This document shows, in pieces, positions 9,460 through 17,609 of a stretch of 64,000 nt of DNA. The stretch spans positions 682,001 to 746,000 of the forward strand of contig NZ_JAYMGZ010000001.1 of NCBI RefSeq assembly GCF_037078405.1. Reading direction: 5' to 3'. Within the stretch, counting starts at the first letter, position 1. Every line of letters begins with the position of its first letter. Both the position numbers and the translations under genes were made by a program. This stretch comes from Haloarcula sp. DT43 (GTDB lineage Archaea; Halobacteriota; Halobacteria; Halobacteriales; Haloarculaceae). The notes under the pieces were generated by a model, which made no database searches, was not told the origin of the DNA, and worked only from the letters and a program-made list of their open reading frames with translations.

Positions 9460-10854
9460 ATGCGCCGCCGGACGGTCCTCCGACGACTCGCCCTCGCAGG
9501 GACAGGCGTCGGCCTGGCGACCGGGACGGCCCGGGCCCATCCGACGCCGACCGGCGACGGGACGGCCGAGCCAGCGGCCTCCGACACCCCGACCGGCGGG
9601 GACCCGCTGGGCGTGCTGGAGATGGAGACGGTGTACGAGGTCGTCACCAGCCCCGACGGGCACACGGCCTATGTCGCGACCGGAGACGGTATCGCGCTCG
9701 TGGACCTCGTCACGCCGACCAGTCCCAGACTGCTCAGTCGACAGACGGACCTGCTGGCCGAGGCCGACGACGGGCCGATACAGCGGGTCCAGGACCTCGC
9801 CGTCAGCGGGTCGCGGCTGCTGGCCGCCGGGCCGGCCAACCCCGCCGACGGAGCCCACGGGGTCGTCGTCTTCGACGTGAGCGACCGCCGGGAGCCGGCC
9901 CGAATCGCGAGCCTGGAACTGGACACGCGCATCCACAACTGCGACTTCGACGGCCGGTACGCCTACCTGACCGCGAACGACCGCGACGGCAATCCCTTGC
10001 TCGTGGTCGACACCGAGACCGAGCGGGAAGTCGGCGAATGGTCGCTGTTAGACGCCGGCGACGCCTGGCACGACGTGCCGACGAGCCTCTGGCCGCTCCA
10101 CGACGTGTGGGTCCAGAACGACCGGGCCTACCTGGCCTACTGGGACGGCGGTACGTGGGTCGTCGACGTATCGGACCCGACCGACATCTCGCTGGTGGCG
10201 AAGGTCCGCGGGCGCGACCCGGAGACCCTCGCCGCCATCGAGGACCCCGGCACCGAGCGGAGCGAGCCGCCGGGCAACGACCACTTCGTGACGGTCGACG
10301 ACGACGCGTCGCTGCTGGGGGTCGGCGGCGAGTCGTGGGACCTCGGCGACGACGACAGCGGCGGCCCCAGCGGCATCGAACTGTACGACATCAGCGACCC
10401 AGCCGACGCCGAACTGCTGTCGACGCTCGACCCGCCGCCGACCTCGGACCCGTCGCCCGGCGGGATTTTGACAACCGCCCACAACTTCGAACTGACCGCC
10501 GACCGCTGTTACTCGGCGTGGTACAACGGCGGCGTCCGGGTCCACGACCTGACGGACCCGACCGCGCCCGAACAGGTCTTCGAGTGGCGCGACACCGAGT
10601 CGACCTCCTTCTGGACCGCACAGCGGGCCGCCGGCTGTTTCGTCGCCGCCTGCACGGACGCCAACGGCGGGACGGAGGTCCAGCCCGGGCTGTACACGTT
10701 TCCGGACCCGCGGATACGGACGCCGACGGCGGACGCGTCGGCCACGGAGGAGGGCGACGGTACCGCCATCGGCGTCGGCGGTCCCGGCTTCGGCGTCGGC
10801 TCGGCGGTCGCGGCGGTCGCGCTGGCGGCCTGGCGCGCCCGCCGCCGGGACTGA
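9460..10854 (+). CDS. Tat-exported LVIVD-repeat protein
   Basis: A 464-aa secreted protein. The N-terminus has a twin-arginine signal (RRRTVLRRLALAGTGVGLATG). The mature part carries LVIVD-type propeller repeats (GIALVDLVTPTSPRLLS, GVVVFDVSDRREPARIAS, TWVVDVSDPTDISLVAK, GIELYDISDPADAELL). The C-terminus has a Gly-rich linker, a hydrophobic segment and a basic end (AAWRARRRD), a haloarchaeal PGF-CTERM-like anchor. Repeats of this type occur in archaeal and bacterial surface proteins and probably bind other surface components. A GTG at 9451 is an alternative start; the ATG fits the Tat signal better. Confidence 0.8.
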   Translation: MRRRTVLRRLALAGTGVGLATGTARAHPTPTGDGTAEPAASDTPTGGDPLGVLEMETVYEVVTSPDGHTAYVATGDGIALVDLVTPTSPRLLSRQTDLLAEADDGPIQRVQDLAVSGSRLLAAGPANPADGAHGVVVFDVSDRREPARIASLELDTRIHNCDFDGRYAYLTANDRDGNPLLVVDTETEREVGEWSLLDAGDAWHDVPTSLWPLHDVWVQNDRAYLAYWDGGTWVVDVSDPTDISLVAKVRGRDPETLAAIEDPGTERSEPPGNDHFVTVDDDASLLGVGGESWDLGDDDSGGPSGIELYDISDPADAELLSTLDPPPTSDPSPGGILTTAHNFELTADRCYSAWYNGGVRVHDLTDPTAPEQVFEWRDTESTSFWTAQRAAGCFVAACTDANGGTEVQPGLYTFPDPRIRTPTADASATEEGDGTAIGVGGPGFGVGSAVAAVALAAWRARRRD

Positions 10855-10873
10855 CGCCGCGCCGCCGACCCCG

Positions 10874-12274
10874 TCACTCCAGCGCGCTCTCGACGGCGGC
10901 GGCGACGCTCCGGGCGCGCTCGGCCAGCGGCTCGGGGACGTGACCGTACTCGACCGCCGCGTCGAGTTCGTCGTCGTCGACCCGCTCGACGGTCTCGTCG
11001 GCATGTTTCACCACGTCGACGTGGAGGTCGACGTACCGGGCGGTGTCGGGGAACACTTCGACGGGCGTACAGACGTTGACGTAGGTCCCCTTCTTCCCGC
11101 CGTCGCTGTCGCGGTACACCGTCGGGTACCACCACCGGCCCTCCTTGACCTTCGTCTCGGCCACGTCGCCGGCCTCCTTCGGGACGCCCAGCGCGTCGTA
11201 GGTGCCGCCGGCGTGCAGTTCCCGCTCGATAGTCACCGTCCCGTCGTCCTCGACGGCCTGCACCTCGCCGCTGCCCAGCGTGATGAGCCGGCCGTCGGGC
11301 TTGCCGTGGCCCAGCGACAGCGACCCGCCGACCTGCGGGCCGAACTGCCGGGCCGTCACGGCGAACGGGAAGTCGGTCTCGCCGGTCTTCGGGTCGTCAC
11401 ACAGCGCCTCGACGTAGTCGACGGCGGCGCTGGCCGCGCGGTCGCCGGCCTTCACGCGGTGGTGGCCGGGCATCGTCGCGGTCACCTCGCGGCGGGCTTC
11501 GTCCAGCGCGAACCGGCTCTCGCGGCCGAACCACAGCCACGTCGTCGCCAGCCCCCCGTCGTACCGGGCCGGCGCGCAGTCCTCCGGCGCGTCGGCCCCG
11601 TCGAGCGACACATCGATGGCCGCCGCGCGGTCGTTGGCGGCGTCGAGCGCGTCGGCCAGGGCGTCGAAGCTCGCGTCCTCGCTCGCGGCTTCCCAGGAGA
11701 CGCCCCAACCGTCCCGGGGGTCCGCGGCGATTACGTCCAGCATCGCCGGGCCGCCGGTCCCCGACGACGGCCCGCTCCCGCCGCGGACGAGCGAGAGGAG
11801 GGCCCCGCGGACCGCGACGGTCGTGTCCAGCACCGGCCGGCCGTCCGTCCAGGGCGCGCTCGCCTCGACGACCTGTACCCGGAGCCTGTCGCCCGTCTCG
11901 ACGCGCTCGTCCGAAGACGAGTACGGGAGAAACCCCTCGCCGTCGCCGAGGTCGACGACAGCGCCGCTCCCGAGCGTCTCGGTCACGGTGCCGGCGTAGA
12001 CCGCGCCCTCGGGCGTCGGGTCGTCCCAGCGGAGGGTGTCCCGGCCCACCGCAGTCAGGCAGTCGGTGACGCTCGCGGCGGCGTCGGGGTCGCCGACGAC
12101 GCCGAGGCCCTGCTGGTCGTCCGTCGTCGTCACGGTCACAGCCGCCCGCTCGTCGGCGAACGTGCCGTCGAAGCGGTCCTCGATTGGCCCCGACGCCTGG
12201 ACGATGTCGTGGCCCGCCTCCCGGAGTAACCGGGTCAGTGCCGTCGCGTAGATGCCCCTGACCCGGACGGTCAT
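10874..12274 (-). CDS. fau-1: FAU-1 family ribonuclease
   Basis: A 466-aa protein of the FAU-1/AU-1 family: an N-terminal S1-like RNA-binding portion (AVYAGTVTETLGSGAVVDLGDGEGFLPY) as in RNase G/E, and a C-terminal DUF402 domain (GTYDALGVPKEAGDVAE, then YVDLHVDVVKHADETVERVDDDELD). Archaeal FAU-1 binds AU-rich RNA and takes part in 5S rRNA and RNA decay processing. The start codon overlaps the stop of the upstream gene by four bases (ATGA), so the two are co-translated. Its stop faces the Tat-protein gene 19 nt away. Confidence 0.88.
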   Translation of the reverse strand: MTVRVRGIYATALTRLLREAGHDIVQASGPIEDRFDGTFADERAAVTVTTTDDQQGLGVVGDPDAAASVTDCLTAVGRDTLRWDDPTPEGAVYAGTVTETLGSGAVVDLGDGEGFLPYSSSDERVETGDRLRVQVVEASAPWTDGRPVLDTTVAVRGALLSLVRGGSGPSSGTGGPAMLDVIAADPRDGWGVSWEAASEDASFDALADALDAANDRAAAIDVSLDGADAPEDCAPARYDGGLATTWLWFGRESRFALDEARREVTATMPGHHRVKAGDRAASAAVDYVEALCDDPKTGETDFPFAVTARQFGPQVGGSLSLGHGKPDGRLITLGSGEVQAVEDDGTVTIERELHAGGTYDALGVPKEAGDVAETKVKEGRWWYPTVYRDSDGGKKGTYVNVCTPVEVFPDTARYVDLHVDVVKHADETVERVDDDELDAAVEYGHVPEPLAERARSVAAAVESALE

Positions 12275-12645
12275 AGCGCGTCCTCGTCGGCGGCAAAGCG
12301 GACCCGGTCGTGGACCGTCGGTCCCAGCGAGAGCTCTACTTTCTCGTCGCTCAGGACCCGGCCGCCCTCGACCGGGACGCCCCAGGTGTCAAACCGCAGG
12401 TAGCCCCGGATGTCGTCGGCGTGGGTGAACAGGTCGCAGTACTCGACGGCGTGTTCCTGTACCTCGCTGGCGCTGTGGGCGAGGTCCATGTCGGAGTACA
12501 CCGTCTCGCGGCCGTCGAAGAAGGCTTCCAGCGCCGCGGCCGCGTCGTCGGTGGCCGCGACCACCGCCTCGGAGGCGGCCTCGACGGTGTCCTGGTCGAC
12601 GCCGGCCTCGCGGAGCGCCCGCTGTTCGCGTTGCGTGAAGTGCAT
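12271..12645 (-). CDS. Haloarchaeal hypothetical, translationally coupled to FAU-1
   Basis: A 124-aa acidic protein with a helical N-terminal half (FTQREQRALREAGVDQDTVEAASEAVVAATDDAAAALEAFF as alternating helices) and a beta-rich end. No catalytic motif or known domain is recognised. Its TGA overlaps the FAU-1 ATG by four bases, so an RNA-related accessory role is a reasonable guess, but only a guess. Codon use is typical for the window. Confidence 0.7.
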   Translation of the reverse strand: MHFTQREQRALREAGVDQDTVEAASEAVVAATDDAAAALEAFFDGRETVYSDMDLAHSASEVQEHAVEYCDLFTHADDIRGYLRFDTWGVPVEGGRVLSDEKVELSLGPTVHDRVRFAADEDAL

Positions 12646-12688
12646 ATCCGCGAGTCGTAGCGGGGAGCGGAAAACAGTGCGGAATCGC

Positions 12689-12850
12689 CTACACGACCAT
12701 CGCGTTCAGCACGAGCATCAACAGCCCGAACATGACGCCGGTCGCGACGATTGTTCGGGGGTCGATACGGATGGTGTTCTGGTCCTCGGCGTCGAAATAC
12801 CGGACCAGTCCCGCGCTGGACATCAGTCCGCCGCCGTCGCTGCCACTCAT
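12689..12850 (-). CDS. secG: Sec61-beta/SecG translocase subunit
   Basis: A 53-aa protein with the archaeal Sec61-beta pattern: a flexible Gly-rich start ([20 protein letters not shown]), the conserved cytosolic stretch ending in IRIDPRT, and one C-terminal membrane helix ([20 protein letters not shown]). Sec61-beta is the small peripheral subunit of the SecYEG translocon. The length equals the family norm. Downstream of the TATA-like AAAGGCTTAGTG element (about 12875-12884, minus strand) there is only a short leader. It lies between the FAU-1 operon and the divergently read thioredoxin gene. Confidence 0.9.
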   Translation of the reverse strand: MSGSDGGGLMSSAGLVRYFDAEDQNTIRIDPRTIVATGVMFGLLMLVLNAMVV

Positions 12851-12965
12851 ACTTCACGGTGGTGTGTGACCGACACTAAGCCTTTCGGGTCGACCGCGAT
12901 TGCACGCCGTCGGTACACATGGATAACCCTTATCAGATACCGCGGACTAACGGAAACAGAGCACT

Positions 12966-13232
12966 ATGACGGTTACACTGAAGGACTTCTACGCGGACTG
13001 GTGCGGCCCGTGCAAGACCCAGGACCCGATTCTCGAAGACCTCGAAGAACAGTGGACGGACGTCGAGTTCGAGAAGATAAACGTCGACGAGGAACAGGAC
13101 GTCGCCAACGAGTACCAGGTACGCTCGCTGCCGACGCTCATCATTGAGAACGACGACGGCATCGTCGAGCGGTTCGTCGGCGTCACGCAGGCCGACGACA
13201 TCGACGACGCGCTGCAGCAGGCCTCGGCCTGA
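12966..13232 (+). CDS. Thioredoxin
   Basis: An 88-aa single-domain thioredoxin with the redox motif WCGPC (Cys13, Cys16) and the conserved cis-proline loop SLPTLII. It is slightly shorter than the usual 105 aa because the first beta-alpha unit is missing, as in several haloarchaeal thioredoxins. It would reduce disulfides in the cytosol. A CCTTATCAG promoter element lies about 30 nt upstream of the ATG. Confidence 0.92.
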   Translation: MTVTLKDFYADWCGPCKTQDPILEDLEEQWTDVEFEKINVDEEQDVANEYQVRSLPTLIIENDDGIVERFVGVTQADDIDDALQQASA

Positions 13233-13266
13233 GCAGGCACTTTTCGCGGTTCGGCGCTCGCGGCGG

Positions 13267-14019
13267 TCAGTCGCCGCTCACAAGTCCGGTGCCGTCGAGT
13301 TCGTCAACGGCGATGAGCAACCGGCCGTCGTCGAGCGCCGTCACCATTTTCGACTCCCTGAACGTCGTCTCGTCGGCGCGGAGGCCCTCGCTCTGGCCCG
13401 TCCACTTCCCACCGCGCTCGACGACGGGGAGGACGTGTGTCTTGATGTGTTCGACCTCGTCCGACGGATGGAGTTCCGTCCAGTGCTTGCCGACCACCTC
13501 ATCTGAGTCGTAGCCGTAGAACGACGCGTACGTGTCGGTCGCCTCCTCGAAGCGTTCGTCGTTCCCGACGACGCCGATTCCGTCGAGTTCTACGCGGTCG
13601 TTGGCGTCGAACTCGCCGTCGGACTCGACGGCGTGGCCTACCCGCCGAATCAGCGTCGTGTACTGCTCGGTTCCGCCGCCCTTCTTCAGGTAATCGGTCA
13701 GTCCCGCCTGGATAATCTCGGGCGCGACCTCGTCGGTCTCCTCGCCGGAGAACAACAGCAGCGGGAGCTCCGGATGGGTCTCCCGGACGGCTTCGAGGAA
13801 GTCGATGCCGTTCATCTCCGGCATCTGGTAGTCGCTGACGACGCAGTCGAACTCCGTCTCCGGCGACCGAAGCAGCGATAGCGCGGTCTCGGGGTTCGTC
13901 TCCGTCGTGACGGCACAGTTGAGACCGCTGTCGTCCCGTTCGAGATACGTTTCGACGAGGGCTCCCAGCGCCGCGTCGTCGTCGACGTGGAGTATCGAAA
14001 GGGAGTCGTTTGGCCTCAT
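13267..14019 (-). CDS. Response-regulator receiver with PAS domain
   Basis: A 250-aa two-domain signalling protein. The receiver (about 7-125) has the acidic cluster Asp13-15, the phosphoacceptor Asp63 (CVVSDYQMPE) and the conserved Lys of YLKKGG. A PAS domain follows (about 150-245: GIGVVGNDERFEEATDTYASFYGYDSDEVVGKHW). There is no DNA-binding or kinase domain, so output is likely through protein contacts, a common haloarchaeal design. No histidine kinase gene is near, so it is an orphan. A TTATGG element upstream supports the start. Confidence 0.88.
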   Translation of the reverse strand: MRPNDSLSILHVDDDAALGALVETYLERDDSGLNCAVTTETNPETALSLLRSPETEFDCVVSDYQMPEMNGIDFLEAVRETHPELPLLLFSGEETDEVAPEIIQAGLTDYLKKGGGTEQYTTLIRRVGHAVESDGEFDANDRVELDGIGVVGNDERFEEATDTYASFYGYDSDEVVGKHWTELHPSDEVEHIKTHVLPVVERGGKWTGQSEGLRADETTFRESKMVTALDDGRLLIAVDELDGTGLVSGD

Positions 14020-14276
14020 TTTTCATCCTCGGGGCTGAAATCCATAAGTAACTGATGCCTACTTTGAGCTATTTGATAATCAGCTTGGAAGTGGCTACGG
14101 GCCGCGCTAGCGTCTCTCGTTGGCATTGAGGTCAGGTAGGGCTACCCGGCGCAGGGCAAGTGCCACTCCGCTGTCGGCCACTGTGAAGCCGTGGCGGGCA
14201 TACCGCTCGCCGCCGACGAGCGGTGTCACTCCGAGCGCGCTCTGTGAACGGCGAGGAGCGAGTGAGGTAAACGGTA
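14020..14276. other. Intergenic stretch, possible gene remnant
   Basis: 257 bases between the receiver-PAS gene and npdG. The proximal part holds the receiver-gene promoter. On the minus strand an open frame of 40 codons (14107-14229, GTG start, reading VTPLVGGERYARHGFTVADS and onward) has G/C third positions like real genes but no clear promoter or family. It may be the tail of a decayed gene. I see no tRNA-like fold. Confidence 0.3.
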
Positions 14277-14945
14277 CTACTGGAACCGCACGCCGAGGTC
14301 GTGCAGGCCGTCGTTGTGGCGGGCGACGTTGATGAGCAGCGGCGTCAGCCCCTCGATTTCGGCGGCGTTGGCGAGCGGCCCGCCGTCCAGCGCGCGAATC
14401 CCCTCGATACCTTCGGCGAGTTCACAGACGGTGTCCTTGGCGTCGGTGTCGTCGCCGACGACGATGGTGTCCCAGTCGAGGTCGGCGTCGAGGTTGGCCA
14501 GTCGGCCGGCCGCGAGGTTGTGGAACGCGCCGACGACGGGCGTGTCGTCGGGGGCGGCGTTGGCGGCCAGCTGCGTGACGCTGCCGGCCCCGGGGCGGTT
14601 GTAGTGGAAGCCGTCCTCGTCGCGCTGCATCCCGACCGCGGGGGCGACGAGCGTGGCGTCGTCGAGTTCGTCGGCGACGGCGTCGACGGTGTCGGTGAGG
14701 TGGTAGGCCGGGACGGCGGCCACGACCACGTCGGCGCGGGCGGCAGCGTCCTCGTTCGCCAGGCCGGCAATCGACACGTCGTCGTGGCCGCGACTGGCCA
14801 GTTCCGTCTCGTACTCCTCGGCCTTGTTCGCGGCCTTCTCGGCTTTCCGCGAGCCGATGATTATCGTGTGGTTCGTGTCGTCGGCCCAGCGGAGGGCGAG
14901 CCCCTGGCCGATGTCTCCGGTACCGCCGAGCAACGCGATGTCCAT
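14277..14945 (-). CDS. npdG: NADPH-dependent F420 reductase
   Basis: A 222-aa Fno/NpdG-type enzyme that moves hydride between NADPH and coenzyme F420. The N-terminal Rossmann motif is LLGGTGDIGQGLALRW. It is followed by the basic IIGSRKAEKA strand end, which selects NADPH through Ser/Arg/Lys, and a conserved C-terminal RALDGGPLANAAEIEGLTPLLINV. The length matches the family. It is single-copy in its strand block, with no F420 biosynthesis gene nearby. Confidence 0.93.
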   Translation of the reverse strand: MDIALLGGTGDIGQGLALRWADDTNHTIIIGSRKAEKAANKAEEYETELASRGHDDVSIAGLANEDAAARADVVVAAVPAYHLTDTVDAVADELDDATLVAPAVGMQRDEDGFHYNRPGAGSVTQLAANAAPDDTPVVGAFHNLAAGRLANLDADLDWDTIVVGDDTDAKDTVCELAEGIEGIRALDGGPLANAAEIEGLTPLLINVARHNDGLHDLGVRFQ

Positions 14946-14997
14946 ATCTACGGCGTAGGCCGACCACTGAATAAACGTTGTGCGACAGGTGTCCCGC

Positions 14998-15387
14998 TCA
15001 GGTGTACTCCTCCCAGGCGCGGTCGAACCCGCCGGCGAAGGTGATATACAGCGCGCCGCCGAGCCCGAGCAGGTAGCTGAGCCACTGGGTCGCGACGCCG
15101 ACGGCCGAGGTGTGGCCGACGGCGAGGGCGAACACCGTCGAAATCGGGACCGTCAGGAAAAACAGGACGATGACGAACATCCCGACGCGGCCCGGCCGGT
15201 GGATGGAATCGAGGACGTCGCCGTACTCGCGCATCGTCCAGTAGGTCGCGCCCAGGCCGATGACCTGGCAGGCGATGGCGTACAGCGGCACCAGGTCGAC
15301 CGACGGCTCGCGGATGACCGCGCCCCCGACGAGCCCGGCCCAGATGCTCACCAGGAACGCCCAGCCGAAGGTCGGCAGTCGTCGCAT
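14998..15387 (-). CDS. Four-helix membrane protein of unknown function
   Basis: A 129-aa protein with four hydrophobic segments and short loops; positive residues between helices (MREYGDVLDSIHRPGRVG) suggest the orientation. I recognise no family. Codon use is normal. It sits between npdG and a HAD phosphatase on the same strand with gaps of 50-65 nt, so cotranscription is possible but not shown. Confidence 0.6.
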   Translation of the reverse strand: MRRLPTFGWAFLVSIWAGLVGGAVIREPSVDLVPLYAIACQVIGLGATYWTMREYGDVLDSIHRPGRVGMFVIVLFFLTVPISTVFALAVGHTSAVGVATQWLSYLLGLGGALYITFAGGFDRAWEEYT

Positions 15388-15451
15388 ACCCGTGGTCTCT
15401 GTCCCGGCAGTGAAACAGTTGCCGTTTGCGGTCGGGTGTCGCCGCCGACGG

Positions 15452-16324
15452 TTACGCCGCCTCGAGGAGGTCGGGGAGGTCGGTGACCGACTCGACGACG
15501 GCGCTCGCGCCGTTGTTGGCGAACGTCCGGCGGCCGGCGTCGCCGGTCAGCCCGCCGGTCAGGACGCCGATTCCGTAGTAGACGCGGTCGTCGTCGGCTG
15601 CGTCGGCGTTGACCGCTGTCGCCACGTCGTCGAGAGTGTCCCCGGCGAAGGCCACCCGCCCGGCGTCGAACCGCTCGGCGAGGGTCCGCAGGGCGGCCGG
15701 ATGGGGCTTGCCTTCCTCCCAGTCGTCCATGGTGAAGCGGTGTTCGTCGGGCAGGTCGAGGCCGACCCGTTCGAGCGCGATGTCGGCCTCGGCGGCGGGG
15801 CGGCCGGTGACGACGCCGACGGCGAAGCGGTCCCGCAGGTCGGCCAGCGTTTCGTCGTCGACCAGCAGCGGCTCGTCGTGGATGTACCCCGGCGCAGCGA
15901 GGGGCGGCTCGCCGCCCTCGATGTCCCGGTAGAGGTCGCTGCCCAGATACAGCGCCTGGAACACGTCACGGAGCCGGTCGGGGTTCCAGGCGTCGAAGAC
16001 CCGCGTCTCGGCCGGGTCGTCGAGCAGGTCACGGACCACGGCTTCGGCCGCGTCGAGGCCGCCGCCCCGTTCGGCGATGGCGTCGGTAAACGCCGCCAGG
16101 TCGGAGACGGCGGACTCGCGGCCGGCGAGCACGAAAAGCGCCGCGGCGTAGGTCAACTCCCAGTCGTTGTTGAACCCGCCGGCGTCCTTGAACTGCTGGA
16201 CCGCCGCCTTCTCGATGGTGTCACCGTACACCCGGTCGATGGATTCGACGATTGCCCGGCGATAGGAGTCGGCCACGTCCACCAGCACCCCGTCGATGTC
16301 GAGGACGACCGCGTCGACTTGCAT
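15452..16324 (-). CDS. HAD-superfamily phosphatase (TIGR01548-like)
   Basis: A 290-aa HAD hydrolase. Motif I is DIDGVLVD (residues 9-16, nucleophile and acid Asp), motif II is VVTGRP, motif III Lys lies in EGKPHP and motif IV is FAGDTLDD. A large helical cap insert follows motif I. The pattern matches the TIGR01548 archaeal/bacterial phosphatase group, which is often linked to isoprenoid or histidinol-like phosphates without firm evidence. The frame stays open upstream through the next gene; the ATG at 16324 ([12 protein letters not shown]) directly precedes motif I. It starts 20 nt after the UPF0146 gene and probably shares its transcript. Confidence 0.85.
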   Translation of the reverse strand: MQVDAVVLDIDGVLVDVADSYRRAIVESIDRVYGDTIEKAAVQQFKDAGGFNNDWELTYAAALFVLAGRESAVSDLAAFTDAIAERGGGLDAAEAVVRDLLDDPAETRVFDAWNPDRLRDVFQALYLGSDLYRDIEGGEPPLAAPGYIHDEPLLVDDETLADLRDRFAVGVVTGRPAAEADIALERVGLDLPDEHRFTMDDWEEGKPHPAALRTLAERFDAGRVAFAGDTLDDVATAVNADAADDDRVYYGIGVLTGGLTGDAGRRTFANNGASAVVESVTDLPDLLEAA

Positions 16325-16343
16325 GGGCGGGCGAAGGCGGGCC

Positions 16344-16748
16344 TCACTCAAGCGCCTTGCTATCTCTCGCCCGGTACAGCGTCTCCCCGCCCGGGAGCTG
16401 CTCGCGCTCGACGGCCACTGTCGGCTGGTCCCCGCCCAGCGTCGTGAACCAGAACGCCGCCCCAACGGCCTCGGCGACCGCCAGCGTCGGCCGGTGCAGC
16501 TCCGGCGGGAGGTTCCGGGCGAACACGACGTCACGCCCCGCGTACACCGAGTGGTCGGGGTCCAGCACGTCGTCGACGACGAACGCGACGCCGTCGGGGG
16601 CCTCCCGCTCGTAGATGTCGGTCGCCGTCACGTCGACGCCCCGCTCGGCCAGTCGGCCGGCTACGTCAGGGTGGTTTCCGACGCCGACCTCGACGACGGA
16701 ATCGACGGACGCGAGGCGGTCGACCAGCGGGTCGGTGGTGTCGGTCAC
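16344..16748 (-). CDS. UPF0146 family protein
   Basis: A 134-aa protein with a truncated SAM-methyltransferase-like Rossmann fold: [21 protein letters not shown], then [17 protein letters not shown] and [16 protein letters not shown]0146 members occur across euryarchaea; activity is unproven. The start is uncertain. A GTG at 16748 is preferred because the TATA-like CATAAATTG lies just upstream, but a start at 16757 (TTG) or within the next codons cannot be excluded. It is divergent from archaemetzincin. Confidence 0.75.
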   Translation of the reverse strand: MTDTTDPLVDRLASVDSVVEVGVGNHPDVAGRLAERGVDVTATDIYEREAPDGVAFVVDDVLDPDHSVYAGRDVVFARNLPPELHRPTLAVAEAVGAAFWFTTLGGDQPTVAVEREQLPGGETLYRARDSKALE

Positions 16749-16753
16749 GTCGT

Positions 16754-16764
16754 ACAATTTATGA
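16754..16764. promoter_or_regulatory. Bidirectional TATA region
   Basis: The element CAATTTATGAC lies 27 nt before the archaemetzincin ATG and reads GTCATAAATTG on the other strand, just before the UPF0146 start. One AT-rich box appears to serve both divergent genes. Confidence 0.5.
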
Positions 16765-16787
16765 CATGCGGGCGCATATGCGTTCCC

Positions 16788-17309
16788 ATGCACGTCGACA
16801 TCGTGCCGGTGGGTGAGGTCTCGGCCCAGGTCAAACGCGAGGCCTCGGACGGGCTCCGTTCCGTCTACGACTGTGAGGTCTCGATGCACGAGCCACAGTC
16901 AATTCCCGCCGGCGCGTACGATGGGGACCGCGACCAGTACCGCGCCGAGGAGTTCATCGACCTCGCCCGCCGGGTCGGCTCCGGCGGCAAGAACATCGCT
17001 ATCACGCCGAAAGACCTCTTCTATCGCCGGCGAAACTACGTCTTCGGGCTCGCGTACCTCGGTGGCTCCGGCAGCGTCATCTCCACCTACCGGCTCCAGA
17101 CCTCCTCCGACGGCGGCTTCTCGAACCGCTCGGCCGGCGAAATCTTCTCCCAGCGGGTCCGCAAGGAGGTCGTCCACGAGGTCGGCCACACGCTCGGGCT
17201 GGAACACTGTGACAACAAGCGCTGCGTGATGAACTTCTCCCCCACCGTCCGTCAGGTCGACGTGAAAGAGGTCTCGCTGTGTGGCTCCTGTCAGCGGAAC
17301 GTCCTGTAG
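16788..17309 (+). CDS. amzA: Archaemetzincin zinc protease
   Basis: A 173-aa metalloprotease of the archaemetzincin family. It has the extended zinc motif HEVGHTLGLEHC (His130, His134, His140) followed by Cys141 and Cys146 in the CX4CXM pattern, with the Met-turn CVMNFS. A second zinc site is formed with the C-terminal CGSC (Cys165, Cys168). A TATA element 27 nt upstream makes it leaderless from the ATG at 16788. The protein is cytosolic; archaeal substrates are unknown. Length and motif spacing are normal. Confidence 0.95.
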   Translation: MHVDIVPVGEVSAQVKREASDGLRSVYDCEVSMHEPQSIPAGAYDGDRDQYRAEEFIDLARRVGSGGKNIAITPKDLFYRRRNYVFGLAYLGGSGSVISTYRLQTSSDGGFSNRSAGEIFSQRVRKEVVHEVGHTLGLEHCDNKRCVMNFSPTVRQVDVKEVSLCGSCQRNVL

Positions 17310-17377
17310 TTTGTGAACTGATACCAAACTGATTCGGTACAGCGCCTACAGTTCTGTGGTACTTGTACGCATACACG

Positions 17378-17593
17378 ATGAGCAAGAGCCAGTCCCCCGA
17401 ACGCGTCGCGGAACTGCGAGAGGTCTTCGTGTCGGTCACCGGCGACGAATCGGTAACCGAACGCCAGGCCGACGAGCAATCCGACCGCGAACTCGACCCC
17501 GACGAGGAGTTCGACCCGGACGAGGTCGTCGACGGCCTGGACGACGCGGTCGCGGGGTCCGAGGCGGACGGCGGCAGCGACCCGGCGGCCTGA
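17378..17593 (+). CDS. Small acidic haloarchaeal protein
   Basis: A 71-aa, strongly acidic protein. The N-terminal half (SPERVAELREVFVSVTGDESVTERQ) looks like a folded helical segment; the rest is Asp/Glu-rich and probably disordered. No family is recognised. ATG codons at 17363 and 17378 are in frame; the second begins the typical MSKSQSPER start. It converges on the Rli1 gene. Confidence 0.6.
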   Translation: MSKSQSPERVAELREVFVSVTGDESVTERQADEQSDRELDPDEEFDPDEVVDGLDDAVAGSEADGGSDPAA

Positions 17594-17609
17594 CGCCTGC
17601 GTCCCGGTC

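Noticed and set aside
8700-9665. Minus-strand extension of the uvrA frame by over 300 codons
   Set aside because: It runs through the LURP-one-like gene and the Tat-protein gene in antisense and does not resemble UvrA. The family start at 8699 is clear.
17310-17377. Imperfect inverted repeat CTGATACC...GGTACAG before the small acidic gene
   Set aside because: The arms have an extra base and the spacing to any TATA-like element is unclear; too weak to call an operator.
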